Shown here: in pieces, positions 7,479 through 15,712 of the stretch
Layout: every line of letters begins with the position of its first letter
How positions within the stretch are numbered: position 1 is the first letter of the stretch
Source: Treponemataceae bacterium
Lineage (GTDB): Bacteria; Spirochaetota; Spirochaetia; Treponematales; Treponemataceae
Length of the DNA: 33,310 nt
Direction: 5' to 3'
NCBI GenBank assembly: GCA_024402435.1
Contig: JAKSTU010000027.1
Span: 1 to 33,310 of the forward strand
The notes under the pieces: model-generated
Databases searched by the model: none
Seen by the model: only the letters and a program-made list of their open reading frames with translations
What the model was told of the DNA's origin: nothing
Program-made: the position numbers and the translations under genes

Positions 7479-9380
7479 TCAATTTACCGCCAGAACCTGA
7501 ACCCCGCTCCACTCGGAGTGGAACTGTTCAACCTTTTCCGACGCCTTTTCCCAAACAGACTGCAGCGCAAACCGCCTGGCCCGGTACACTGATTTTCCTT
7601 CAGACTGAGATTTTTTTATGTCGTTGAAACCTCGGGAAAAAGCAATATGCTGAGAATCCAAACTTCCGAAATAAAAGTTACCAGGATTCTGCTGTTTTTC
7701 AAAGATTTCATATTCCAGCCCGGCACCCATTGCAGGATCCACCGGGAACCAGCCGATTCCTTCAAGATAAACTTCGCACCACCAGTGATTTTTTGCCTTA
7801 AGATCCGTGTCCACAAGAATTCCTGCAACAGGTATTGCAGGAACGCCCGCAGCTCTGCACAAAGCCGTATAAAGAATGGCAAAATCGTAAGCATCCCCGT
7901 AACCGGTTTCCAGAGTGTCAAATATCTCTTCCCAGTTCGGTCTGTTGTCCTGCAGAATTTTGTAGGATGACAGAATATGATTGTAAATCATCAGAGATTT
8001 CTGATAAGTGGACTTTTCTTTTTTGACTATTGAAGCTGCCAGATCCGTAATTCTTTCATCATCACTGGGAACAACATCGTCAGGCCTCAGATATGCTCCG
8101 TAAGCTTCATTGATTTTGTCACTGTTCCGCATTGTCTTGGAAGTTACGCGGCCGTCCACCAGCCAGACTTTTACGGCAAAAGTATCACTTGCTTCTGCAA
8201 TCACCGCTTTTTCAGGCACAGACAAAACCGTTTCATGCACCGCCGCTTCAGATGTCAGCACAGAATCTGCCGTCTCAGCAGATACAGCAGTGTCATCCGC
8301 TTCTCCGTCCAAAACACCGTACGCTTCATCCTGTACTGTTTCTTCAGTTTTTTCAGGCTCCCCTGCCGTGTCAGATTCCGCCGCCGCATTTTTTTCAGCA
8401 TTTTCTTTGGCTTGGATTTCTGCAGCTGTTTCAACAGGCTTCCGAACAGAAAGCTGGTGCAGTACCGAAGTCTGAAAATCACTGATAAGAGGCTCCGGCA
8501 CTGATTCCATCACCACCGGCTCCCGCTGCCATGCATTCATTGCCGGTTTGGGCATGAACACCATGACAATTCCTTCGTCTGCAGCATCCTTAAAATCTAC
8601 ATCCGTTATTGTATCCTGAATCCTGATGACGTAAGTGTGCGGATCAGCATAAGTTTTGCTTCCATTTGTGGCAACTACGGCAAAATCCGTTCCATTGCTG
8701 CATCCTTTGTCGGTTTTCACAAAAAGCGGACCTTTTCCGGCTCCGTCAGGAACACGCACTTTGATTTCGTAATCACTCCAGAAAAGATAGTCGCTGTCAA
8801 AAAGACTGCATGCAATCAGTTCCTGCTCTTCCCCGGAAACGCTTGCGGCAGTAAAAAGCACCTGAGAATCACGGCGCAAAGGACCAAAGTTTTTGCCGGA
8901 AATCGTAAGTTCGCTTCCAATCGCAGCCTGAGATTCCGAGATTTCGGAAACAAAAGGCAATGCCGCATTCTGCTCGCCGGAAGTCACAATTGGCAATGCG
9001 TCTTTGTTGGTAAAAACCATGGATCCGGAACGGCCAACAGGCGTAACAACATACAGAAGTCCGTCATCAACAGACATGGGCAGAGTCAGTCTGATTTCGT
9101 CATCCTGCCAGTAAAAGTAGGAAGATGAAACAAGTCGTGTGCCGTTCAGTTCCACATAACTGTCGGACCTCCGCTCGCCGAAACCGCTTCCTGTAATGAC
9201 CATCGTGTCACCGCCGGCGGCAGTCTGGGGACTGATGGAAAAAACCGAGGGATAAACTTTGTTGTAAGCGTTGTAAATTATCACGGCAACAATTGCCACA
9301 ACAATCAACAATAAAAACAAACAGCCCCGTAACAGGGGCGATTTGCGGAAATTATATAAAAAAGGTTTTCTGCTGCTCAC
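7479..9380 (-). CDS. Membrane-anchored IPT/TIG plus transglutaminase-fold protein lacking the catalytic Cys
   Basis: 633 residues. A short basic cytoplasmic tail and one transmembrane helix (about 17-38) lead to two IPT/TIG immunoglobulin-like domains (about 43-125 and 142-238), an Ala/Glu-rich linker (about 310-400) and a C-terminal transglutaminase-like domain (about 470-570). In the core motif the normal GxCxDFA reads G495-D-A497-Y-D-F-A. The other triad members are kept: His532 (NHWWCEV) and Asp548 (FPVDP). It is therefore probably non-catalytic, perhaps a binding or scaffold protein at the cell envelope. GTG start at 9380 overlaps the anti-sigma stop (GTGA), implying translational coupling and a link to the sigma/anti-sigma pair. 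Confidence 0.8.
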   Translation of the reverse strand: MSSRKPFLYNFRKSPLLRGCLFLLLIVVAIVAVIIYNAYNKVYPSVFSISPQTAAGGDTMVITGSGFGERRSDSYVELNGTRLVSSSYFYWQDDEIRLTLPMSVDDGLLYVVTPVGRSGSMVFTNKDALPIVTSGEQNAALPFVSEISESQAAIGSELTISGKNFGPLRRDSQVLFTAASVSGEEQELIACSLFDSDYLFWSDYEIKVRVPDGAGKGPLFVKTDKGCSNGTDFAVVATNGSKTYADPHTYVIRIQDTITDVDFKDAADEGIVMVFMPKPAMNAWQREPVVMESVPEPLISDFQTSVLHQLSVRKPVETAAEIQAKENAEKNAAAESDTAGEPEKTEETVQDEAYGVLDGEADDTAVSAETADSVLTSEAAVHETVLSVPEKAVIAEASDTFAVKVWLVDGRVTSKTMRNSDKINEAYGAYLRPDDVVPSDDERITDLAASIVKKEKSTYQKSLMIYNHILSSYKILQDNRPNWEEIFDTLETGYGDAYDFAILYTALCRAAGVPAIPVAGILVDTDLKAKNHWWCEVYLEGIGWFPVDPAMGAGLEYEIFEKQQNPGNFYFGSLDSQHIAFSRGFNDIKKSQSEGKSVYRARRFALQSVWEKASEKVEQFHSEWSGVQVLAVN

Positions 9381-10156
9381 TTAAAAACGTCCGAATAGGA
9401 AACAGTCATATACGGAGATTTGGAAGCATTCTCGTTTCCGAGGATGAAATTCGTGTTTCCCATATTTATTCCGATTGTAATTGAATTATCGGGGAATTCC
9501 GGTCTGAAAATATCGATTGTTGCAAGTCCGCTTCCGTCAGTCAGAATTGAAACCATGGAACCGTCTCCCGATGCTTTCAGTGCGCTGGAAATCAGGCTTG
9601 TCGTAAACTTGGTGGCAGCATCAACAGCGTCTGCAGATTCCGTTGAAGAACCGGATTCAAACAGTGATGCAAGCTGAGCATTGGAAAGGTTCGGATCGAT
9701 TGCCACACCGCTTTTCTTGAACTGGGAAACCTGCTGCAGCTGACGGGCAGAACCGCTGTTTGCAAATGCAGTTTCCACACGGGAACCGAAAGCAGAAGAT
9801 TCATTGATTCCGGCAAGGCGGACAGGCAGAACAAATGCAAGAACAAGAGCAGCTGCCACAGCCGGAGCCATACGCAGCACAAAGCTGATGACATTGCTGT
9901 CGTTCCGTGAAGAAACCACTTTGTGATAGGATTTTCGTGCCATAAGCCGCTCAAAACCGGCGTCAATTTCTTCCTGAGAAAGTTCGGACTGAGCCGCATC
10001 CTGACGCAATGCATCATGCACGAATTTCATCTTTTCAAAATGAGCCTCACATTCGGGACACTGTGCAAGGTGTGACTCTATCCCGGCTTTGTACTGCTCC
10101 GGGAGTTCGTTGTCGATATAAACGGAATGCAAATCTGCCTCAGGGCATGTAGACAT
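9377..10156 (-). CDS. Zinc-finger anti-sigma factor, membrane protein
   Basis: 259 residues. The N-terminus has the ZAS zinc-binding motif HxxxCxxC (His29, Cys33, Cys36; HLAQCPEC) used by anti-sigma factors to hold an ECF sigma. One transmembrane helix lies at about 89-111 (RMAPAVAAALVLAFVLPVR), followed by an extracytoplasmic domain of about 145 residues of unknown fold. It overlaps the sigma factor gene by 17 bases and has its own AGGAG before ATG 10156. The expected role is to sequester the sigma factor at the membrane until an envelope signal frees it. The signal is not identifiable. Confidence 0.85.
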   Translation of the reverse strand: MSTCPEADLHSVYIDNELPEQYKAGIESHLAQCPECEAHFEKMKFVHDALRQDAAQSELSQEEIDAGFERLMARKSYHKVVSSRNDSNVISFVLRMAPAVAAALVLAFVLPVRLAGINESSAFGSRVETAFANSGSARQLQQVSQFKKSGVAIDPNLSNAQLASLFESGSSTESADAVDAATKFTTSLISSALKASGDGSMVSILTDGSGLATIDIFRPEFPDNSITIGINMGNTNFILGNENASKSPYMTVSYSDVFK

Positions 10157-10694
10157 CGTCTTCTCCTATGATTTTTGCCAGCTGTTCACGCGCTCTGAAC
10201 ACTCTGACCTTTACGTTTCCTTCTGTTATTCCCAGGACTTTTCCGATTTCTTTGTAATTCAAATCAGCGTATTCACGAAGAATCAGTACAGTCCTGAACT
10301 TTTCCGGCAGCTGATCCAACGCATTTTTTGTACGTTCAACCGCTTCTGCCTTAAGCAGCTCCGTTTCGCCCGAATCCACCTTGCGTGTGTCCTCGCGGAA
10401 AACTCTGTCATACGCACGTTTTTCCCGAACCCTGCGCTTTGCATAGTTCAGAGATGCATTCTTCACTACACGGATCAGCCAGAACTTGGCGTCCTCCATT
10501 GAAGGGAAAATCATCTTTTTTTCGCTCATTTTTATAAGCGAATCGTGCACCAGATCTTCTGCGGACTCTTCATCCCCCACAATCCGGAACGAAACTTTAT
10601 AAAGAAGCTGAATAGTGGCGTCGTAAATCTTGCGGAAATCCGCAGTTTTTGCGGCATTCAGTGATTTACCGGCATCCTCATTCAAAGAAAACAA
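10140..10694 (-). CDS. ECF-type RNA polymerase sigma factor
   Basis: 184 residues with sigma region 2 (about 25-95; SAEDLVHDSLIKM and FWLIRVVKNASLNYAKRR) and region 4 (about 120-175; LPEKFRTVLILREYADLNYKEI then GITEGNVKVRVFRAREQL). Region 3 is absent, as in sigma-E-like factors. The start is TTG at 10694, five bases after GGAG; no in-frame ATG precedes region 2. The gene begins 36 bases after cysS and is followed by the overlapping anti-sigma gene. T. pallidum has, from memory, a sigma-24-type gene next to cysS, so the order appears conserved. Confidence 0.92.
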   Translation of the reverse strand: MFSLNEDAGKSLNAAKTADFRKIYDATIQLLYKVSFRIVGDEESAEDLVHDSLIKMSEKKMIFPSMEDAKFWLIRVVKNASLNYAKRRVREKRAYDRVFREDTRKVDSGETELLKAEAVERTKNALDQLPEKFRTVLILREYADLNYKEIGKVLGITEGNVKVRVFRAREQLAKIIGEDDVYMP

Positions 10695-10730
10695 AACAAC
10701 TCCAAAATAGTAACAAGAAACTTCGAAAAA

Positions 10731-12218
10731 TTATCCGCGTTTCCAGGTAGTTCCCTGGGGTGTATCAACAAGAATGATTCCCTGGGCTTTAAGCTCGTCA
10801 CGAATCTGATCTGCGCGGGCAAAATTCTTGGCTTTTTTTGCTTCATTGCGTTCAACAATCAGTGCATCGATTGCTGCGTCTCCAGTGTCTCCCTTTGAAC
10901 CGGCGTCATTCTGAGAGTCAGCCAGCATTTTTGCAGCACCTTCAATCAGTTTGAGACCGAGAACAAAATCCATGCGTGCAATCAGCAGGATTTTTTCGTC
11001 TGCGCTGATTGCGGCGTCCTTTACAGCAGTCTGAAGCTGTGACAAAGCGCGGGGGCTTGAAAGATCATCTTCCAGAGCATCCTTGAACTTGTCCAGATAA
11101 GCCTCTGCTGCTTCTGACCAGTCGGTTTTTGCCATTGCAGCGCTTTCAAGTTCTGCGCTGTTGACTGCACCGTCTTTCAGAGAAGATTCGGCAATGACTT
11201 TTGAAACACGCTGCATCAAAGCTTTGCGGCTGTTTTTTGCACTGTCCATTGAATCCCAGCTGAATGCCAGCTGACTTCTGTAGTGACCGCCCAACAGGAA
11301 AAGTCTGTAATCAAGAGCATCGTATCCTTCGTCAATAACTTTCTGCAGTGTCAGGAAGTTTCCGCTGGATTTGCTCATCTTCTCGGATTTTGAAAGCACC
11401 AGGAATTCATTGTGGAGCCAGTAGTTTACCCATTTTTTGCCGGTAGCGCCTTCACTCTGTGCAATTTCGTTGGTGTGATGGATCGGAATGTGGTCAATAC
11501 CGCCGGTGTGCAGGTCAAAGTGTTCGCCAAGATACTTCATGCTCATTGCAGAGCATTCAATGTGCCAGCCGGGATAACCGCGTCCCCAGGGAGAATCCCA
11601 AGTCAGAGCCTGATTTTCGAACTTTGATTTTGTGAACCAGAGAACGAAGTCGTAGGGATTTTTCTTGTTTTCATCAACGTCAATGCGTGCGCCGGCCTTA
11701 AGGTCATCAAGGTTGAGGCATGCAAGCTTTCCGTAATCAGGATAAGTGGTAACATCGTAATAAAGGTTTCCGCCGGCCATATAAGTGTGGCCGTTTGCTT
11801 CAATGCGTTTGATCAGGTCAATCATGTCCTGCACATGTTCAGTTGCCTTGCAGACAACATCAGGACGGCGGATGTTCAGACGGTCAATGTCATTGAAAAA
11901 AGCCTGTGTATAAAAATCAGCAATCTGAAGAACGGACTGTCCGCGTTCTTTTGCAGTCTTGACCATTTTGTCTTCACCTTCATCAGCATCGCCTGAAAGG
12001 TGTCCGATGTCAGTAACATTCATTACGTGAGTAATTTCATAACCCAGATAACGCAGAGTGCGGTCAAGCAAGTCCCAGCAGACATATGCCCGCAGGTTAC
12101 CGATGTGCGCATAGTTGTAAACAGTCGGTCCACAACCATAAAAACCTGCCTTTCCCGGTGTAATGGGCTTGAATTCTTCCATAGTGCGACCCATTGTGTT
12201 ATAAAAACGCAACGCCAT
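10731..12218 (-). CDS. cysS: Cysteinyl-tRNA synthetase
   Basis: Class I synthetase charging tRNA-Cys. 495 residues, with Cys29 of the zinc site in YGCGPTVYNYAHIGN, the HIGH-type motif HIGN at 38-41, GWHIECSAMS and HTGGIDHIPIHHTNEIAQS contributing zinc ligands, and EKMSKSSGN (KMSKS at 280-284). The C-terminal part contains the helical DALR-like region and the conserved RNEAKKAKNFARADQIRDEL. GGAGG lies six bases before ATG 12218. It is the first gene of the sigma/anti-sigma/IPT operon and diverges from murB across 71 bases. Confidence 0.97.
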   Translation of the reverse strand: MALRFYNTMGRTMEEFKPITPGKAGFYGCGPTVYNYAHIGNLRAYVCWDLLDRTLRYLGYEITHVMNVTDIGHLSGDADEGEDKMVKTAKERGQSVLQIADFYTQAFFNDIDRLNIRRPDVVCKATEHVQDMIDLIKRIEANGHTYMAGGNLYYDVTTYPDYGKLACLNLDDLKAGARIDVDENKKNPYDFVLWFTKSKFENQALTWDSPWGRGYPGWHIECSAMSMKYLGEHFDLHTGGIDHIPIHHTNEIAQSEGATGKKWVNYWLHNEFLVLSKSEKMSKSSGNFLTLQKVIDEGYDALDYRLFLLGGHYRSQLAFSWDSMDSAKNSRKALMQRVSKVIAESSLKDGAVNSAELESAAMAKTDWSEAAEAYLDKFKDALEDDLSSPRALSQLQTAVKDAAISADEKILLIARMDFVLGLKLIEGAAKMLADSQNDAGSKGDTGDAAIDALIVERNEAKKAKNFARADQIRDELKAQGIILVDTPQGTTWKRG

Positions 12219-12250
12219 AGTAACCTCCTGTAAAAACTCTTTTAAACGCG

Positions 12251-12279
12251 TAGAAATTTGATTTTTACTGCGATATAAT
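12251..12279 (+). promoter_or_regulatory. Probable promoter of murB
   Basis: TATAAT at 12274-12279 with a weak -35 TAGAAA (12251-12256) at 17-base spacing. Transcription would start at about 12286-12288, only two to four bases before the murB ATG at 12290. Confidence 0.5.
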
Positions 12280-12289
12280 AAAAAACAGT

Positions 12290-13276
12290 ATGGATAATCT
12301 ACGAGAATTAGCAGATAAAATCAATATAGACAAGGATTTCAAGGGACTTGTCAAAACCGGAGAACCTCTTGCAGAACACACTACAATGGGTGTAGGAGGA
12401 GCCGCAGTTTTTTTTGCAGTTCCTGATACGGAAGCTGCTTTTATCCATATTATGGAAAAATGTGTCGAATCAGGAACAGTTCCCTTTGTTCTGGGCGGCG
12501 GTTCCAACGTGGTTTTCCCGGATGACAGATTTTCCCGTCCGGTCCTTTCAACAGAGGCTCTGTGCGGCATTACCCTGTCCGAAAAAACAGATTCCACTGT
12601 CACTGATTCACATTCTTTGCTGTTAACTTGCGGGGCTGGAACTCCGATAAAGAAACTGACTGAATTCTGTCTGGAACACAATTTGTGGGGGCTTGAAAGT
12701 TTTGCAGGACTTCCCGGAACGGCAGGCGGTGCAGTTTTTATGAACGCACGCTGTTACGAAAAGCAGGCAAGTGATGTTTTACATTCAGCACGTTATGTTC
12801 AGATTGCTTCAGCAGGTTCTGCACCTGTTGCTGCAGAATACACGATGAATGCCGGAGACTGGGCCTACAAAAAATCGCCTTTCCAGAGCATGCAGGGTTC
12901 TGCGGTAATTTTGAGCGCAACTTTTGCAGTGACGGAAAATGCCGGTTCCCGTGAAAAACTGGAAGAAATCTGTACCGGTTATATTGAAGACCGCAGAAAA
13001 AAAGGGCATTTCGATTTTCCTTCAAGCGGAAGCGTGTTCAAAAACAACAGGGATTTCGGCAAACCGAGCGGCGTACTGATTGATGAAGCCGGACTTAAAG
13101 GCACCGAATGCGGCGGAGCTCAGGTTGCTCCATGGCACGGAAATTTCATCATAAACAGGGGAAGTGCAAAGGCTGCTGACATTTGTCAGCTTGTCAGAAC
13201 AGTGCAGGAGTCAGTCAAAGCAAAATTCGGCTTTGATCTTGAACCGGAAATCATTTTTCCATCGGATCAGGCATAA
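12290..13276 (+). CDS. murB: UDP-N-acetylenolpyruvoylglucosamine reductase
   Basis: FAD enzyme reducing UDP-GlcNAc-enolpyruvate to UDP-MurNAc in peptidoglycan synthesis. 328 residues. The FAD-binding domain carries TTMGVGGAA and PFVLGGGSNVVF, then LWGLESFAGLPGTAGGAVFMNA. The substrate domain has FPSSGSVFKNN (catalytic serine in GSVFKN) and the C-terminal glutamate of LEPEIIF. No ribosome binding site precedes ATG 12290; the sequence upstream is A-rich and the -10 box is ten bases away, so a nearly leaderless mRNA is likely. It is followed 63 bases later by the cNMP-domain gene, which has its own promoter. Confidence 0.95.
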   Translation: MDNLRELADKINIDKDFKGLVKTGEPLAEHTTMGVGGAAVFFAVPDTEAAFIHIMEKCVESGTVPFVLGGGSNVVFPDDRFSRPVLSTEALCGITLSEKTDSTVTDSHSLLLTCGAGTPIKKLTEFCLEHNLWGLESFAGLPGTAGGAVFMNARCYEKQASDVLHSARYVQIASAGSAPVAAEYTMNAGDWAYKKSPFQSMQGSAVILSATFAVTENAGSREKLEEICTGYIEDRRKKGHFDFPSSGSVFKNNRDFGKPSGVLIDEAGLKGTECGGAQVAPWHGNFIINRGSAKAADICQLVRTVQESVKAKFGFDLEPEIIFPSDQA

Positions 13277-13287
13277 AAATCTGATTC

Positions 13288-13316
13288 TTGACGTGCAAAG
13301 ATTTGGCTTTTATAAT
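13288..13316 (+). promoter_or_regulatory. Strong sigma-70-like promoter of the cNMP-domain gene
   Basis: TTGACG (13288-13293), 17-base spacer, TATAAT (13311-13316). The expected start is near 13323-13325, giving a short leader before the TTG start at 13340. Confidence 0.75.
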
Positions 13317-13339
13317 TTTTTTTGATTGGATGGTGGGTT

Positions 13340-14527
13340 TTGTTACAGTTATCATTTGTCAATTATAGAAAAGGTGCATATCTCTTTGTTGAAGGCAAAA
13401 ACGACAACGACCGTTTTCTGATAATTCAGAGCGGAAAAGTCGTTCTGAAAAAAGTGATTTCTGTAGAAACTGCGCCTGTTACACTTGGTCCCGGAGACTT
13501 CGTGGGTGTTGTTCCCTGTATGTCAAACCATGCCCAGATTGAAAGCGCCGTTGCACTTACCGATGTTGTCGCAATTGCTGTCCGCCGCGACCAGTACACG
13601 GAACTCATCCAGAAAAACACGCCTGTTGCAATGAAAATCATCCGCACTTTCGCGAACAAAATGCGCGTAATGAATGATTCTCTTACAAAACTTACGCTCA
13701 AGAATACGACAACTGACTCACCTGAACAGTTTTTTGCCGTTGCCCAGTATTACGAAAAGAACGCAAAACTGGACATGGCCATTTTCGCTTACTACCAGTA
13801 TCTTAAAGCCTGCCCCAACGGCCAGAACATACAGAAAGCAAAAGAGCGTTTCGTGGCTCTCAAGTCCAGAAGTCATGCCGTGTATTTTGAACCCACAAAA
13901 GACCAGATCCGCACCTATCCCAAAGAAACCATGATTTTCTGCGAAAACCAGACCGGTGCAGACATGTTCATCATTCAGGAAGGACAGGTAAAGATTTCAA
14001 AAGTCATTGACGGAAACGAAATGATGTTTGCCGTCCTGAAAAAAGGTGAATTCTTCGGAGAAATGGCTCTTCTGGAGAACAAGCCCCGTTCTGCCAGTGC
14101 AAGTGCCTTTGAAGACTGCAAACTGATGGTCGTCAACCGGCAGAACTTCGAGCAGATGGTTTCAACGCAGCCTCAGATGATTTCACGCCTCACCACTACT
14201 TTGGCTGAACGCATCTGGTCCATGACACGACAGCTTGAAAACACACGCATCAAAGATCCTGTCCACCAGCTTTTTGACATGCTTTCTCTTCAGCTTGAGA
14301 AAATGCGTTTCAATTTTGCTCCGGGTTCAAGCCACACATTCGACCTTACTCCTTACGACCTGGCAAAAATGTGCGGTTTCCCGAAAGAAATGCAGGCCAC
14401 ATATCTCCACGGATTCCTTGCAGATTCAAGAGTAAAACTGGTGCAGAACAAAATCTCCATTGCCGACTGCAACGAACTTTACAATTCTTCCATTTTCTAC
14501 CGCAAACAGGCTGCGTTGGGCAAATGA
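13340..14527 (+). CDS. Double cyclic-nucleotide-binding-domain regulator (Crp-like)
   Basis: 395 residues from TTG 13340; an in-frame TTG at 13322 would fall at or before the expected +1 of the promoter and is rejected. A weak GGTG precedes the chosen start. The first cNMP domain (about 8-120) lacks the Arg-containing phosphate cassette. A helical linker follows, then a second domain (about 190-305) with a good cassette, FFGEMALLENKPRSASA. The C-terminal about 85 residues resemble a degenerate Crp winged helix (FDLTPYDLAKMCGFPKEMQ), so DNA binding is plausible but unproven. From memory T. pallidum has a similar protein (TP0089) beside murB. The stop overlaps the next gene as ATGA. Confidence 0.8.
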   Translation: MLQLSFVNYRKGAYLFVEGKNDNDRFLIIQSGKVVLKKVISVETAPVTLGPGDFVGVVPCMSNHAQIESAVALTDVVAIAVRRDQYTELIQKNTPVAMKIIRTFANKMRVMNDSLTKLTLKNTTTDSPEQFFAVAQYYEKNAKLDMAIFAYYQYLKACPNGQNIQKAKERFVALKSRSHAVYFEPTKDQIRTYPKETMIFCENQTGADMFIIQEGQVKISKVIDGNEMMFAVLKKGEFFGEMALLENKPRSASASAFEDCKLMVVNRQNFEQMVSTQPQMISRLTTTLAERIWSMTRQLENTRIKDPVHQLFDMLSLQLEKMRFNFAPGSSHTFDLTPYDLAKMCGFPKEMQATYLHGFLADSRVKLVQNKISIADCNELYNSSIFYRKQAALGK

Positions 14528-15084
14528 CAGAATCAGTCCTTAAAGGAAAAACACTGCTTTTTGCACTGATTTTCCTGTTTTCTGCCGCAGTTCAGATGTC
14601 TTTTGCCGCGGACCTTCCCCAAGGTTACAGCACTGTACAGCTGGGAATGTCAATGGACGAAGCAAAAGAAGCTTTGGGAAAAGACACATCATTCGGTTTC
14701 CGCGGAGACAGAGATGTTTCTCTGCTGCCCGGAAGCGGAAGCAGAATAATCGAAACCCGCGGCAACGAAGTCTACAACGGAATTCTCTCGAACTGCTGGT
14801 TCCAGTTTTACGAAGACAGCCTTTACATAATCACCATTACGATGAATCCTGCCCGCATGGACTATTATTCCATTTTCAGGACACTGTGCAGCAAATACGG
14901 CAATCCGGAAACATTGTCTCCGGAAAAGTGCCTCTGGAAAAGTGATTCTGTCCAGATGACATTGGAGAAACCGCTGACTTTGCGCTACGTTGACCTCCGG
15001 ATTTCACGTGCGGTTCAGGAAGAATCACGCATTGAACAGGCATGGATTGAAGAAGAACGGCAGGATTTTCTGAACGGACTCTGA
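14524..15084 (+). CDS. Exported protein of unknown function
   Basis: 186 residues. The ATG at 14524 overlaps the stop of the cNMP gene (ATGA), so the two are probably translationally coupled; an upstream in-frame extension inside the cNMP gene is rejected. A signal peptide (KTLLFALIFLFSAAVQMSFA, cleavage after about residue 28) leads to a compact periplasmic domain. It begins GYSTVQLGMSMDEAKEAL, a pattern seen in small exported domains where a GMSxxEV-type helix follows a strand, and continues with YNGILSNCWFQFYEDSLYIITI. I cannot name the family. Coupling to the regulator suggests a related role. Confidence 0.75.
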   Translation: MTESVLKGKTLLFALIFLFSAAVQMSFAADLPQGYSTVQLGMSMDEAKEALGKDTSFGFRGDRDVSLLPGSGSRIIETRGNEVYNGILSNCWFQFYEDSLYIITITMNPARMDYYSIFRTLCSKYGNPETLSPEKCLWKSDSVQMTLEKPLTLRYVDLRISRAVQEESRIEQAWIEEERQDFLNGL

Positions 15085-15139
15085 TTTTTGAATCATCATT
15101 ACATCATTATCATTGGGAAAAATTGAAAAGGACTTCAAT

Positions 15140-15619
15140 ATGAAAAAAACAGCATTCATCAAAAGCGGAATTGTCTTGAAAGCAATTCTGTGTCTTGCAA
15201 TTGCCCTGCTTCTTTCCTGCAAGGCAAACAGTTCTTCATTGCCCAAAAAAGACCTTGTGATTACAAAACATGACGGCACAACAGTAACAGTAAATGCGGA
15301 AATTGCAGACAAAGAAGACACCCGCATGCGCGGCTTCATGGAACGGGAAGTCATTCCTGACGGAACCGGAATGCTTTTTGTTTTTGAAAAAGACCAGCGT
15401 CTGTCCTTCTGGATGAAGAACACGCCCCACCCGCTTTCAATCGCATACATTGATTCCCGCGGCACAATCCGGAACATCTACGACATGACACCTTTCAGCC
15501 TTGCTTCCGTAGTCAGCACGGTTTCCTGCCGATATGCGCTTGAAGTACCACAGGGATGGTTTGACAAAGCGGGCATTCAGCCGGGCGACACCATTGACCT
15601 GACACCCGTAAAAAACTGA
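15140..15619 (+). CDS. DUF192 lipoprotein
   Basis: 159 residues from ATG 15140, which has AAGGA seven bases upstream; an upstream in-frame TTG at 15113 is rejected. The signal peptide ends in a spirochaete-type lipobox (ALLLSC, Cys27). The mature part is a DUF192 domain: MRGFMEREVIPDGTGMLFVF, FWMKNTPHPLSIAYID, then YALEVPQGWFDKAGIQPGD. The biochemical role of DUF192 is not established. It lies 55 bases after the exported-protein gene and converges with the TPR gene. Confidence 0.88.
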   Translation: MKKTAFIKSGIVLKAILCLAIALLLSCKANSSSLPKKDLVITKHDGTTVTVNAEIADKEDTRMRGFMEREVIPDGTGMLFVFEKDQRLSFWMKNTPHPLSIAYIDSRGTIRNIYDMTPFSLASVVSTVSCRYALEVPQGWFDKAGIQPGDTIDLTPVKN

Positions 15620-15712
15620 AGAACCTGACAAATTCAACTGGCAGCCAGCGGCAGGCGGTCACTGCATCTTTTGAAATGCCCGCCTCACTGAACATGCTGT
15701 GATTCTGTCAGA

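Noticed and set aside
15640..15675. Hairpin between the DUF192 and TPR genes as a bidirectional terminator
   Set aside because: The AGGCGG/CCCGCCT pairing is short and imperfect and no T-run follows on either strand.
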